Shown in pieces: positions 1-7,701 of a stretch of 38,484 nt of DNA (the stretch's first letter is position 1; each line of letters opens with the position of its first letter). Origin of the DNA: Bacteriovoracaceae bacterium UBA4096 (GTDB lineage: Bacteria; Bdellovibrionota; Bacteriovoracia; Bacteriovoracales; Bacteriovoracaceae). Position numbers and translations under genes: made by a program. The stretch is from contig DFXY01000060.1 in the NCBI GenBank assembly GCA_002381945.1, positions 1 through 38,484 on the forward strand, read 5' to 3'. Under the pieces are notes generated by a model. That model made no database searches. It had not been told where the DNA came from and saw only the letters and a list, made by a program, of their open reading frames with translations.

Positions 1-118
1 AAACTTTTGCCATCGTCATTGTGATAGCAGCAGTAAGCGTTGTTTTACCGTGATCCACGTGACCAATAGTTCCGATATTTACGTGCGGCTTACTACGGTC
101 AAATTTTTCCTTAGCCAT
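1..118 (-). CDS. tuf: Elongation factor Tu, N-terminal part (runs off window)
   Basis: The minus strand from 118 down encodes the start of EF-Tu, the GTPase that brings aminoacyl-tRNA to the ribosome. The protein begins MAKEKFDRSKPHVNIGTIGH and continues into the G1 P-loop GHVDHGKT. The ATG at 116-118 has a good Shine-Dalgarno (AGGAG, about 125-129). Only 39 codons are inside the window. The gene is the last member of a tRNA-tuf cluster, the same arrangement as E. coli tufB, so it is probably co-transcribed with the four tRNAs upstream and the tRNAs processed out of the transcript. Whether a second tuf copy exists elsewhere cannot be seen. Confidence 0.97.
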   Translation of the reverse strand, partial: MAKEKFDRSKPHVNIGTIGHVDHGKTTLTAAITMTMAKV

Positions 119-169
119 GGGGCTTCTCCTTACAAAAAGTTTGAGATCGAGTTATCTATGTTTTTGACT

Positions 170-187
170 GGTAGAGTATGCTCTACC
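170..187 (-). promoter_or_regulatory. Hairpin in the tRNA-tuf spacer
   Basis: A 7-bp perfect stem (GGTAGAG / CTCTACC) with a 4-base loop lies in the 114-base spacer between tRNA-Thr(GGT) and tuf. It is not followed by a T-run on the minus strand, so it does not look like a terminator. A role in processing of the tRNA-tuf transcript or in the tuf leader is possible but is inference. Nothing else recognisable is in this spacer apart from the tuf ribosome binding site. Confidence 0.4.
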
Positions 188-232
188 TCTTATTAACTGA
201 CAATAAAAAAAACCTACCACGCTCCCTAAGAA

Positions 233-307
233 TGGAGCTCGCACCGAGAATCGAACTCGGGACCCCTTCCTTACCAAGGAAGTACTCTACCTCTGAGCCA
301 TGCGAGC
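233..307 (-). tRNA. tRNA-Thr (anticodon GGT)
   Basis: Reading the minus strand from 307, the acceptor GCTCGCA pairs with TGCGAGC before a T discriminator and an encoded CCA. The D arm GCTC/GAGT, an anticodon loop TTGGTAA giving GGT, and a T arm with TTCGATT complete the cloverleaf. It decodes ACC/ACU. It is the last tRNA before tuf, matching the position of E. coli thrT. Confidence 0.95.
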
Positions 308-324
308 ATTATTCTTGGGAAAAA

Positions 325-400
325 TGGAGCGGGCGAAGAGGCTCGAACTCTCGACTTCCACCTTGGAAGGGTGGCGCTCTACCAACTGAGCTACGCCCGC
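325..400 (-). tRNA. tRNA-Gly (anticodon TCC)
   Basis: On the minus strand the acceptor GCGGGCG, D arm GCTC/GAGC, anticodon stem CCACC/GGTGG with loop CTTCCAA (anticodon TCC), T loop TTCGAGC and encoded CCA form a complete 76-base tRNA. It decodes GGA/GGG. Its position corresponds to glyT in the E. coli thrU-tyrU-glyT-thrT-tufB operon. Confidence 0.95.
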
Positions 401-418
401 AAAAAAACAGTCAAAAAA

Positions 419-504
<86 letters not shown>

Positions 505-511
505 TAAACAA

Positions 512-587
512 TGGAGCTGCTCACAGGAATCGAACCTGCGACCTACTGATTACAAATCAGTTGCTCTACCAACTGAGCTAGAGCAGC
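512..587 (-). tRNA. tRNA-Thr (anticodon TGT)
   Basis: First tRNA of the cluster on the minus strand, only 7 bases upstream of tRNA-Tyr. Acceptor GCTGCTC pairs with GAGCAGC, the anticodon stem CTGAT/ATCAG carries loop TTGTAA with anticodon TGT, and the T arm and encoded CCA are intact. It decodes ACA/ACG and corresponds to E. coli thrU. Confidence 0.95.
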
Positions 588-619
588 TCTTACATCAACG
601 AAAAATCGTGAGTTTGAAA

Positions 620-648
620 TTTATAATGTTAACACCTTACGAAATCAA
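620..648 (-). promoter_or_regulatory. Sigma70-type promoter of the tRNA-tuf operon
   Basis: On the minus strand TTGATT (643-648) and TATAAA (620-625) are separated by exactly 17 bases. The predicted start point is near 613, about 25 bases before the first tRNA. It lies in the 72-base gap after rlmB, which indicates that the tRNA-tuf cluster is transcribed separately from proS-rlmB. Prediction by eye, not measured. Confidence 0.65.
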
Positions 649-659
649 GCTTTTTCAGA

Positions 660-1418
660 TTAGATACCAAAACATTTTTCCATGGCAATCGCCGCGGCCG
701 ATGCCACATTCAGTGATTTTATTTCTCCCTGAGAGGGAAGACTCATATTTTTCTGCACTAAACGGGCCACTGCGTGACTAAGTCCGGTTTCTTCGGCTCC
801 CAGCAGTAAACAAATTTTATCTTGAGCCCTTAAGTCGGCCTGGCTGAGATTTTCTGAGGAATGTTCTGATAAGCCCACCGTTAAAAACCCAGCATCATTT
901 AATTGCCCTACCGCACGGCTAAGCGAATTCACTCTGATTAGATTTACATATTCGGTGGCCCCAGAGGCGATTCGATAAAATGAAGGTGTCAGTCCGAAAG
1001 ATTTAGAAGAAGGAATTAAAACTCCTGTCACTCCATAAAAACATGCGGATCTGAGAATGGCAGCACCATTGTGAACATCTGTAATTTGATCTAATGCCAG
1101 AAAACGACCAGTGGGAGCTTTGATGAAATCCTGCAACTGATAAGTTTCCAGAGGTGACGTCTCGAGGAATAGCCCTGAAGGCACTCTCGAGAATTCCACA
1201 TCCATATAACTGCAAAGTCTCTTAGCATCTTCTTGCAGCTGGTGAGAGGACGCCATCTCTATTTTCACGTTCAAGTTCTTTGGGTTGATCTGATGCTTAC
1301 GACTTAGTTCAACTAAGCCTTCATCAGTAGCAACAAGCTTGGTGTGAACTCTCCGAGGATTTTTTAAAGCCGCGGCGATACTATGCATTCCAAATATTAA
1401 TTCAAAATCTACAGCCAT
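660..1418 (-). CDS. rlmB: TrmH/SpoU-family 23S rRNA 2'-O-methyltransferase
   Basis: A 252-residue SPOUT methyltransferase, the usual size for RlmB, which methylates the ribose of G2251 in 23S rRNA. An N-terminal substrate-binding domain (about 1-80, beginning with the family-typical FGMHSIAAAL) precedes the catalytic knot. Motif 1 is in HNGAAILRSACFYGV, motif 2 is LLLGAEETGLS near 205, and motif 3 is GEIKSLNVASAAAI near the C-terminus. The usual motif-3 proline-methionine is LPSQG here, a small deviation. The start overlaps the proS stop by 10 bases, so translation is likely coupled. Another TrmH-family target cannot be excluded. Confidence 0.85.
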   Translation of the reverse strand: MAVDFELIFGMHSIAAALKNPRRVHTKLVATDEGLVELSRKHQINPKNLNVKIEMASSHQLQEDAKRLCSYMDVEFSRVPSGLFLETSPLETYQLQDFIKAPTGRFLALDQITDVHNGAAILRSACFYGVTGVLIPSSKSFGLTPSFYRIASGATEYVNLIRVNSLSRAVGQLNDAGFLTVGLSEHSSENLSQADLRAQDKICLLLGAEETGLSHAVARLVQKNMSLPSQGEIKSLNVASAAAIAMEKCFGI

Positions 1419-3139
1419 TTTCCCAACTCTTGAAGTTTTGCTTTAACAGTTGAAAGCAGTTCTTCTTTTTTCACTTTCAGGGTTTCACCAGTTTTACGAA
1501 TTTTTATTTCTATCTCGCCAGTAGCGAGATAATCCCGCTCACCCAAAACAACTCTTACAGGAAGCCCGATAAGATCAGCATCTTTAAACATCTGACCTGG
1601 GCCCAGCTGTCTGTCATCAAACAGAATATCAAGTCCGGCATTTTTAAATTCTGTATAAATGCCTTCAATTAGTTCTTTGGTTTCGGGAGTCTTACCAATG
1701 AAACAAAGATAAACGTCATATGGAGATATTGAGGCAGGCCAGATTATTCCGTCTTTATCATTATTTTGTTCTACCGCCGAAGCTAGAACCCGAGTCACGC
1801 CAATTCCGTAACAGCCCATCAGAGGAGTTACCGCCTTGCCTTGCTCGTTTAAAACCGTCACTTTCATACTCTTGGTGTACTTGTCTCCAAGCTGAAAAAT
1901 ATGACCGACTTCAATCCCTTTTTTAAGAATGATTTGATCGTCACCAATATAATCGCCTTCTTTTGCCAGACGCATATCGGCCCGAAAGTGCTTCGGCTTA
2001 GTATCCCTCGCCGGCACAAAACCTTTCAAATGATGATCAGGCTCGTTGGCACCCACCACATATGAAGCATTCATATCAATGGCCTCATCATAAATAACTT
2101 TAAATCCCTGAGCTTCAGTTGAGGGACCCATAAATCCCTTCACTAGTCCCAGATTATCTAATTCATTTTGTTGAGCTGGACGGATGTGTTCGGCCGAAAC
2201 TTTATTTTTAAATTTAACTTCATTGAGCGTGTCATCGCCTAAAAGCATCACCATGAAGAACTGATCTTTTCCGTTAATAATGGCATTCATTACAATGGAT
2301 TTTAGACTTTGGGTGATAGGCATGCCATGGGCAGAACAGACTTCTTCACAGGTTTTCTGATTAGGAGTGGCAAACTTCGTGAGTTCAGTTGCCGAAGCCA
2401 TTGGGATATTTTTTCTGGCAGTCACGGCCTTTTCAATATTGGCGGCAAAACCGGTTTTAGGAATAGTGACAACGTAGTCTTCACCGTTATCTGCTACCAC
2501 TTGGAACTCGTGAGTTTTGGCGCCACCACCGGCCATGGCCCCACCATCGGCTTCCACCGTGATGAAATCAAGCCCTAAGCGGCGAAAAATATTTTCATAG
2601 GCCACATAGATCTCTTCATAAAATTTATCCAGAGAAGCTTTGTCGATGTGAAAAGAATAACCATCTTTCATGGTGAATTCACGGGCCCGCAAAAGGCCAA
2701 AACGTGGGCGAATTTCATCCCGAAACTTGGTATTGATCTGATAAAGGCAAACCGGCAACTGTTTATAAGAGTTGACCGTCCGGCGAAAAAGATCCGTTAC
2801 AGTTTCTTCATTGGTTGGACTGATACAAACTTCGCGTTCTGCACGATCTTTTGCCTTCAGCATCTGACCGCCCATTCCGTCCCAACGACCGGATTCCTGC
2901 CATAATTCAGAAGGAGTAACTACCGGCATGAAAATCTCAAAGCAGTTAATTTTATCTAATTCTTCGCGAATGATCTTTTCGATTCTTTTAAGCGATCTGA
3001 GTGCCATAGGTTGATAGGTATATAAACCGGCCCCCGTTTTATACATAAGACCAGCTCTCATCATAAGCTGTTGTGATACTACATCAGCATCAGAAGGAGT
3101 TTCTTTTAATGTTTGCCAATAACCTTGAGACAGTCGCAT
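1409..3139 (-). CDS. proS: Prolyl-tRNA synthetase (bacterial type with editing domain)
   Basis: A 576-residue class II aminoacyl-tRNA synthetase that charges tRNA-Pro. Motif 2 is visible as YQINTKFRDEIRPRFGLLRA with the following REFTMKDGYSFH. A YbaK-type editing insertion (about 230-385, including KSIVMNAIINGKDQFFMVML) separates the catalytic halves, as in E. coli-type ProS. Motif 3 with GCYGIGVTRVLA is near 440, and an anticodon-binding domain ends the protein. AGAGGACC just upstream of the ATG is the ribosome binding site. It sits between a small secreted-protein gene (8-base gap) and rlmB (overlap), so the three probably form one transcript. Confidence 0.97.
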   Translation of the reverse strand: MRLSQGYWQTLKETPSDADVVSQQLMMRAGLMYKTGAGLYTYQPMALRSLKRIEKIIREELDKINCFEIFMPVVTPSELWQESGRWDGMGGQMLKAKDRAEREVCISPTNEETVTDLFRRTVNSYKQLPVCLYQINTKFRDEIRPRFGLLRAREFTMKDGYSFHIDKASLDKFYEEIYVAYENIFRRLGLDFITVEADGGAMAGGGAKTHEFQVVADNGEDYVVTIPKTGFAANIEKAVTARKNIPMASATELTKFATPNQKTCEEVCSAHGMPITQSLKSIVMNAIINGKDQFFMVMLLGDDTLNEVKFKNKVSAEHIRPAQQNELDNLGLVKGFMGPSTEAQGFKVIYDEAIDMNASYVVGANEPDHHLKGFVPARDTKPKHFRADMRLAKEGDYIGDDQIILKKGIEVGHIFQLGDKYTKSMKVTVLNEQGKAVTPLMGCYGIGVTRVLASAVEQNNDKDGIIWPASISPYDVYLCFIGKTPETKELIEGIYTEFKNAGLDILFDDRQLGPGQMFKDADLIGLPVRVVLGERDYLATGEIEIKIRKTGETLKVKKEELLSTVKAKLQELGKWL

Positions 3140-3147
3140 AGGTCCTC

Positions 3148-3534
3148 TTATTCAAATAAACTTTTGGAGTTATAATCTTTTAATTCAATATAGACGCTGA
3201 GTTCACATTTTTCCAGGATTGCCCCAGCTTTTACCACGGGGGAAGTTCCCTGCACAGGAACAATTTCTAAATCCGTTTCCATCTCCATACCAGGGCAGTT
3301 TTTATAATCAAAAATATATAAAACCATATTGAATCCACCGGGAATTGCCAGTGGAACAATTTCATTCAAAGTAACTTCCTCACCTTTTATAAAATCCAAC
3401 ATCGCCCCACTTCTTTCATACTGTGGGAGTGCAAAAGATTGGGAAAGCTTATAGTTTTCTCCGGTCATGAGCTCTTCCCAGCTGGCCCCTAAAGCGCTGA
3501 ATGAAATAAGAAATAAAAGTAAAAATAATCGCAT
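3148..3534 (-). CDS. Small exported protein of unknown function
   Basis: 128 residues. The N-terminus (MRLFLLLFLISFSALGA) is a clear Sec signal peptide with a likely cleavage after ALG-A, so the mature product of about 110 residues should be periplasmic. It has two cysteines, in YKNCPGM and LEKCELS, that could form a disulphide. The rest looks beta-rich with no motif I recognise. Only 8 bases separate its stop from proS, which suggests co-transcription without implying shared function. No name can be supported. Confidence 0.7.
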   Translation of the reverse strand: MRLFLLLFLISFSALGASWEELMTGENYKLSQSFALPQYERSGAMLDFIKGEEVTLNEIVPLAIPGGFNMVLYIFDYKNCPGMEMETDLEIVPVQGTSPVVKAGAILEKCELSVYIELKDYNSKSLFE

Positions 3535-3637
3535 GTTCCCCTCCTTGGTAATCTCTTTATGGTAACTTAAACCGTCACATTATGAAATTTAGAACGCACT
3601 AGAAGCACTGCTTCAAAACATTTTATTTAAGAGAAGC

Positions 3638-3661
3638 AAGATTTCATCTAAAATCTTTTTT
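3638..3661 (+). terminator. Terminator-like AT-rich hairpin ahead of the GNAT gene
   Basis: AAGATTT and AAATCTT form a 7-bp stem around a 6-base loop, followed by a run of six T. It stands 20 bases before the plus-strand GNAT start. No plus-strand gene ends here, so it would act as an attenuator, or be chance in AT-rich sequence. The stem has a single G-C pair and is weak. The rest of the 146-base divergent gap (3535-3680) shows nothing I can name. Confidence 0.3.
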
Positions 3662-3680
3662 AATCCACTACTGAGAACCT

Positions 3681-4196
3681 ATGATCCATTTTAGAAAGGC
3701 CCATTTAAGTGATGTTCAAGAACTAGATAAATTAGTCAATTCGGCTTATCGGGGTGAATCGTCTAAGAAAGGCTGGACCACCGAAGCCGATCTGTTAGGC
3801 GGCCAACGAACTGATACGGATAAAATCAGCGACATGATTACGACCCCTGGTTCAAGAATTGAATTGGCGACCAAAGACGGTGCCATCCTAGGATGCGTTT
3901 ATCTTTCAAACGAGAAGGATGCAGTTTATTTTGGCATGCTGACGGTTAATCCTGAACTTCAAACTCAGGGTATTGGAAAGGTTCTGCTAAATCGCGTGGA
4001 AGAGCTGACTCGAGAATGGGGGCAAAACACCATTCGCATGACCGTTATCAGTCAACGTCAGGAGCTGATTGCTTTTTATGAAAGGCGTGGTTACCGCAGC
4101 ACCGGAAAGACTGAGCCTTTTCCCGAGCATGATCCACGATTTGGTTTACCAAAAACCAAACTGGTCTTTCTTGAGTTCGCTAAAAAGTTAGATTAA
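3681..4196 (+). CDS. GNAT-family N-acetyltransferase
   Basis: 171 residues with one GNAT fold. The acetyl-CoA pyrophosphate-binding loop is in LQTQGIGKVLLNR (Q-x-x-G-x-G, about 95-107), preceded by the beta4 strand YFGMLTVNPE and followed by the C-terminal FYERRGYRSTGK signature typical of small-molecule or protein acetyltransferases. The substrate is not predictable. It is transcribed alone on the plus strand, and its stop overlaps the convergent lpxC stop by 4 bases. The upstream ribosome binding site is weak (GAGA). Confidence 0.85.
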   Translation: MIHFRKAHLSDVQELDKLVNSAYRGESSKKGWTTEADLLGGQRTDTDKISDMITTPGSRIELATKDGAILGCVYLSNEKDAVYFGMLTVNPELQTQGIGKVLLNRVEELTREWGQNTIRMTVISQRQELIAFYERRGYRSTGKTEPFPEHDPRFGLPKTKLVFLEFAKKLD

Positions 4197-5110
4197 TGAG
4201 TGACGTTGATGAATTGAGGCAATTTATGGGCCTCGCGAACTTCTGCTTTAAGTGCCGAAGCTGAGACTATTTCAAAGGCCGCTGGCGTTTCAAGTAATTT
4301 ACGGCAAAGCAGATTATGCAGATTGTGACCTGACTTATAAGTCGTAATCTTTCCGGCAATTTCATAGCCCAAAAGACTGACGTCTCCAATGGTATCTAAG
4401 ATTTTGTGACGGACAAACTCATTATTAAAACGCAGGCCTTCCGGATTCATGACCTTATAGTCATCTAGAACAATGGCATTATCCAGGGATCCGCCCTTAA
4501 TTAAGCCTTTACGCTTAAGCATATCCACATCTTTGGCAAAACCAAAAGTACGGGCACGAGCAATATCCTGGATGAACGTTTCACAAGAAAATTCAAAATC
4601 AAAACGCTGGGTTTTAATCTGGGGGTGAGCAAAAACAATCGTGGAATCAATGATTAGATTTTGTGAAGGCTCGAATTGGGCCCATTTCCCGTCTTTTTCA
4701 ACACGGACAGTATCAAGAATCACCAGAAATTTTTTCGACTTATTGAGGTTTTTAATCCCTGTTTCTTTTAATAAGAAGACAAAAGAGGCACCTGAACCAT
4801 CCATGATTGGAACTTCAGGACCATCAATTTCAATCATGCAGTTATTAATTCCTAAACCGTAAAGAGTCCCCAGAAGGTGTTCCACCGTATGGATGGCACC
4901 GGCCCCGGAACCTAAGGTGGTAGCGTTTTCAGTTGTTCCCACAGTCAGGGCATTGGCCTTCATGGGTTTAGCATTGGAAATATCGGTACGAATAAATTGA
5001 ATGCCAAAATCAGCTTCGGTCGGAATCAGCTTCATGGTAACTTTCTTACCTGAGTGGAGTCCGATCCCTGTTACTTTCACATCTTTCGCAAGAGTCCGTT
5101 GATAAATCAT
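4193..5110 (-). CDS. lpxC: UDP-3-O-acyl-N-acetylglucosamine deacetylase
   Basis: LpxC catalyses the committed step of lipid A synthesis in the cytoplasm and marks the organism as LPS-bearing. The 305-residue length is standard. Zinc and catalytic residues align with the family: HTVEH at 74-78 (E77, H78), H235 and D239 in FVRHKILDTIGD, and the general acid H262 in KSGHNLHNLL. The IDGPEVPIMDGSGASF segment around 95-110 is also diagnostic. It follows ruvB after 113 bases that contain a good promoter, so it can be transcribed independently of ruvCAB. Confidence 0.97.
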   Translation of the reverse strand: MIYQRTLAKDVKVTGIGLHSGKKVTMKLIPTEADFGIQFIRTDISNAKPMKANALTVGTTENATTLGSGAGAIHTVEHLLGTLYGLGINNCMIEIDGPEVPIMDGSGASFVFLLKETGIKNLNKSKKFLVILDTVRVEKDGKWAQFEPSQNLIIDSTIVFAHPQIKTQRFDFEFSCETFIQDIARARTFGFAKDVDMLKRKGLIKGGSLDNAIVLDDYKVMNPEGLRFNNEFVRHKILDTIGDVSLLGYEIAGKITTYKSGHNLHNLLCRKLLETPAAFEIVSASALKAEVREAHKLPQFINVTH

Positions 5111-5190
5111 GTCTAACCTTGTAATAAGTCGTACCTAGCCGTTCAATTATAAACGAATTTTATAAGTTTGTACGAGAGAAAATTGTGCTG

Positions 5191-5219
5191 TATATACAAG
5201 GTTTGACAATGCAAGTCAA
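5191..5219 (-). promoter_or_regulatory. Sigma70-type promoter of lpxC
   Basis: On the minus strand TTGACT (5214-5219) and TATATA (5191-5196) are exactly 17 bases apart, immediately after the ruvB stop. A second -10-like TATAAT occurs closer to lpxC (5146-5151) but with a poor -35. The arrangement gives lpxC its own expression with a leader of about 75 bases. Confidence 0.6.
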
Positions 5220-5223
5220 CGAA

Positions 5224-6207
5224 TCATGAAATATGGTTAATGGCACTTTCCGATAAAAGCCGGCCTCGTGGTGTTCTGAGGATAAGCCCTTGTTTTAATA
5301 AGTAAGGTTCATACACTTCTTCAATAGTCTGTTTATCTTCGCCAAGTGTTGCTGAAAGTGCATCAATTCCGACTGGCCCACCCTGATAATAATTCTTCAT
5401 AACCGTCAGGATTTTACGATCCATAGAGTCAAGGCCCAAATCATCAATATCAAGGAGGCTTAAGGCAGCTTTAACTTCCTGAGTATCCACTGCCGCTTTT
5501 TTATTAACCAAAGCGAAATCCCGAACTCTTCGAAGAATCCGATTGGCAATTCGGGGCGTTCCCCGTGAGCGGCGAGCAATTTGGAATTTAGCTTCTTCAG
5601 AAAGAGCAATTCCCATTTTTTTGGCATTATTCAGGATAATAATCGCCAGCATATCAGGTTCATAAAAATCAAAATTGAGGTGGGCCGTAAAACGATCACG
5701 TAAAGGATTCGAAAGAAGACCTGAACGAGTTGTGGCACCAATTAAAGTGAATTGGGCCAGATCAATTTGCATGGTGCGAGCGGAGGCCCCCTGACCGATT
5801 AAAATATCCAGTCTAAAGTCTTCCATGGCCGAATAAAGAATTTCTTCAACAGTGATGTGCATGCGGTGGATTTCATCAATAAAAAGAACATCCCGAGGCT
5901 TTAAATTGGTCAGTACCGCCGCCAGATCGCCTTTTTTTTCAATGGCCGGACCTGAAACCACATGCAATTCCGTTCCCAAACTTTTTGCAATCAGCATCGC
6001 AAGAGAAGTTTTTCCTAAACCCGGTGGACCGGATAAAAGCACGTGATCCATCGCCGTTTTTCGGACGATGGCCGATTTAACCATGAGATCAATATTATCT
6101 ACCACTTTGTTTTGACCGATGAATTCTGAAAAATTCTGAGGCCGCAGTTGGGATTCCTGCTCTTTCTCCACGTGGGAAGTTTCACCATTCACTATTCTAT
6201 CGGCCAT
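5224..6207 (-). CDS. ruvB: Holliday junction branch-migration ATPase RuvB
   Basis: A 327-residue AAA+ motor that drives Holliday-junction branch migration with RuvA. Walker A GPPGLGKT at 60-67, Walker B FIDEIH around 109-114, sensor/arginine-finger segment GATTRSGLLSNPLRDRF at about 157-173, and the C-terminal winged-helix region ending in TPRGR are all present. It starts 5 bases after ruvA ends, with AGG in the ruvA tail serving as ribosome binding site. Confidence 0.98.
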   Translation of the reverse strand: MADRIVNGETSHVEKEQESQLRPQNFSEFIGQNKVVDNIDLMVKSAIVRKTAMDHVLLSGPPGLGKTSLAMLIAKSLGTELHVVSGPAIEKKGDLAAVLTNLKPRDVLFIDEIHRMHITVEEILYSAMEDFRLDILIGQGASARTMQIDLAQFTLIGATTRSGLLSNPLRDRFTAHLNFDFYEPDMLAIIILNNAKKMGIALSEEAKFQIARRSRGTPRIANRILRRVRDFALVNKKAAVDTQEVKAALSLLDIDDLGLDSMDRKILTVMKNYYQGGPVGIDALSATLGEDKQTIEEVYEPYLLKQGLILRTPRGRLLSESAINHIS

Positions 6208-6212
6208 GATAT

Positions 6213-6827
6213 CTACCTAAGTTCCTTTAAAATTAATTTTACCAGTTCTTCCGGTTTCTGAACCAGGCCTTCTTGAAGATGACGCTGAATCATCGGCAGA
6301 ACATCCTGATCTTTAAATCCTAAACCCTGACAGGCGGCCAGAGTTTCTTTAACCAAAAACGCATCCACTATATTTTCGGATTTTGTTTTAACACCACTCT
6401 TGATGGGATTTTCTTTAACGGCAAATCCCATTTCAAGCTTGGTCACTTTATCTTTAAGAGAAAGCACGATTTGTTCAGCACTCTTTTTACCAACTCCGGG
6501 AGCTGATTTAAGGACATCAACATTCTCAAAGGTAATGGCAGAAATAATCTGCTGCACACCCAGATGAGTGACCAGACCAAAAGCAGACTTAGGTCCAATG
6601 CCATTGACATCCAAAAGCATTTCAAAAAACTTTTTATCATCAGCAGTTTCAAAGCCGTAGAGATCCTGCGACTGTTCCCGGATGATATGGGAAATAAAAA
6701 GTGCAATATCACGATTAGGTACCATGGGAGTGGAAGTATGCACCTCGTACCCAACTCCGGAAGCCGTCAGTATCACTGACTTTTGAGAGTCTGAGTAAAC
6801 AACAGTTCCTGAAACATAACCAATCAT
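6213..6827 (-). CDS. ruvA: Holliday junction-binding protein RuvA
   Basis: 204 residues, normal for RuvA, which clamps the four-way junction and loads RuvB. The N-terminal OB domain begins MIGYVSGTVVY. Two helix-hairpin-helix motifs follow (LLDVNGIGPKSAFGL and LKSAPGVGKKSAEQI), and a flexible linker leads to the C-terminal RuvB-binding domain (about 155-204). The ATG overlaps the ruvC stop by 4 bases, indicating translational coupling. Confidence 0.97.
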   Translation of the reverse strand: MIGYVSGTVVYSDSQKSVILTASGVGYEVHTSTPMVPNRDIALFISHIIREQSQDLYGFETADDKKFFEMLLDVNGIGPKSAFGLVTHLGVQQIISAITFENVDVLKSAPGVGKKSAEQIVLSLKDKVTKLEMGFAVKENPIKSGVKTKSENIVDAFLVKETLAACQGLGFKDQDVLPMIQRHLQEGLVQKPEELVKLILKELR

Positions 6828-7390
6828 GCAGTCGGTTCCTTAATTTTATGAGCGAGAGCTGATGCCAGGCCATTGCCCATGTTTTTAGTACGTTTTGATT
6901 TTGCCGGCATCTGAATTATGGATCCACGATTGAGCAGATGGCACAGAGCAATTGCCACAGCATCACTTTCATCATGAGTTTTAAAATTTGTAAGTCCAAA
7001 ATATTGGAGCAGAACTTTTTGGATCCCCTCTTTGTCAGCATGACCATGGCCTGCGACAGTTGACTTTACTAAGTTCGGGGAATATTCAAAGATCTTCTCA
7101 TGATACTTCTGAGAGATGGCGGCCAACATGGTTCCGCGTGATTGAGCAAGTTTGATTAAAGCATCGGGGCTTTTAACAAATATCAAAGATTCAAGGGCCA
7201 CTTCATCCGGTTGATGTTTTTCAATCAATTCCAGAGTTTGATCATAAATACTTTTTATTCTGTGCAAAAATTCCGTCTGCCCATTAAATTTCAAAATCCC
7301 CGAAGCCACATAATGGATCTTTCTCCCCTCTTTTTGCAGAAGGGCATATCCAGCAGTAACAGATCCGGGATCAATGGCAAGTACGATCAA
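6824..7390 (-). CDS. ruvC: Holliday junction resolvase RuvC
   Basis: 188-residue RNase H-fold endonuclease that cuts Holliday junctions. The acidic catalytic residues are D7 (AIDPGSVTAGY), E67 (VALESLIF), D140 and D143 (HDESDAVAIALCH). The start codon is TTG at 7388-7390 with GAGGAT about six bases upstream. An upstream ATG is in another frame. It heads the ruvCAB run and is itself preceded by a 59-codon membrane protein gene. Confidence 0.96.
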   Translation of the reverse strand: MIVLAIDPGSVTAGYALLQKEGRKIHYVASGILKFNGQTEFLHRIKSIYDQTLELIEKHQPDEVALESLIFVKSPDALIKLAQSRGTMLAAISQKYHEKIFEYSPNLVKSTVAGHGHADKEGIQKVLLQYFGLTNFKTHDESDAVAIALCHLLNRGSIIQMPAKSKRTKNMGNGLASALAHKIKEPTA

Positions 7391-7444
7391 AAGAAATCCT
7401 CATGTAGTGTTACGGAAATTGTACACATGAACATAGGATCAAGT

Positions 7445-7624
7445 CTAGTTGGCAGATCTGCCTTTAAGGTAATTACCGATATAAAAAACCAGCGAGCCCA
7501 GAACCAACTGCAGAAGCTCTATCCTTCCGTAATCTCCATTCTGGATTCCTGAGACAAAACAAAGCCCCACGGCCGTAAGACCAAATAATTGCATGCCTAA
7601 ACCAACATAAAATAACGCTTTCAT
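7445..7624 (-). CDS. Small two-helix membrane protein (59 aa), unknown
   Basis: A short ORF beginning MKALFYVGLGMQLFGLTAVG and ending NYLKGRSAN. It has a ribosome binding site (TAGGAAT) four to five bases ahead of the ATG. Two hydrophobic segments, about residues 3-25 and 38-53, flank a polar turn (QNGDYGRIE), consistent with a small inner-membrane hairpin protein. It occupies most of the 311-base gap between ruvC and folD and runs in the ruvC direction with a 54-base spacer, so it may lead that transcript. I recognise no family. The coding assignment rests on RBS, hydrophobic pattern and position. Confidence 0.6.
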   Translation of the reverse strand: MKALFYVGLGMQLFGLTAVGLCFVSGIQNGDYGRIELLQLVLGSLVFYIGNYLKGRSAN

Positions 7625-7701
7625 AATTCCTAGAGATACAGCTCTTCCTCTAAATAAGAAAGGACTTTTTAAATTCTAACATCTATAGTTGATGCATATT
7701 T

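Noticed and set aside
7625..7701. Riboswitch (THF or glycine) ahead of folD-gcvTH
   Set aside because: The gap is only 77 bases, AT-rich and shared with the divergent small gene; no conserved riboswitch structure is visible.
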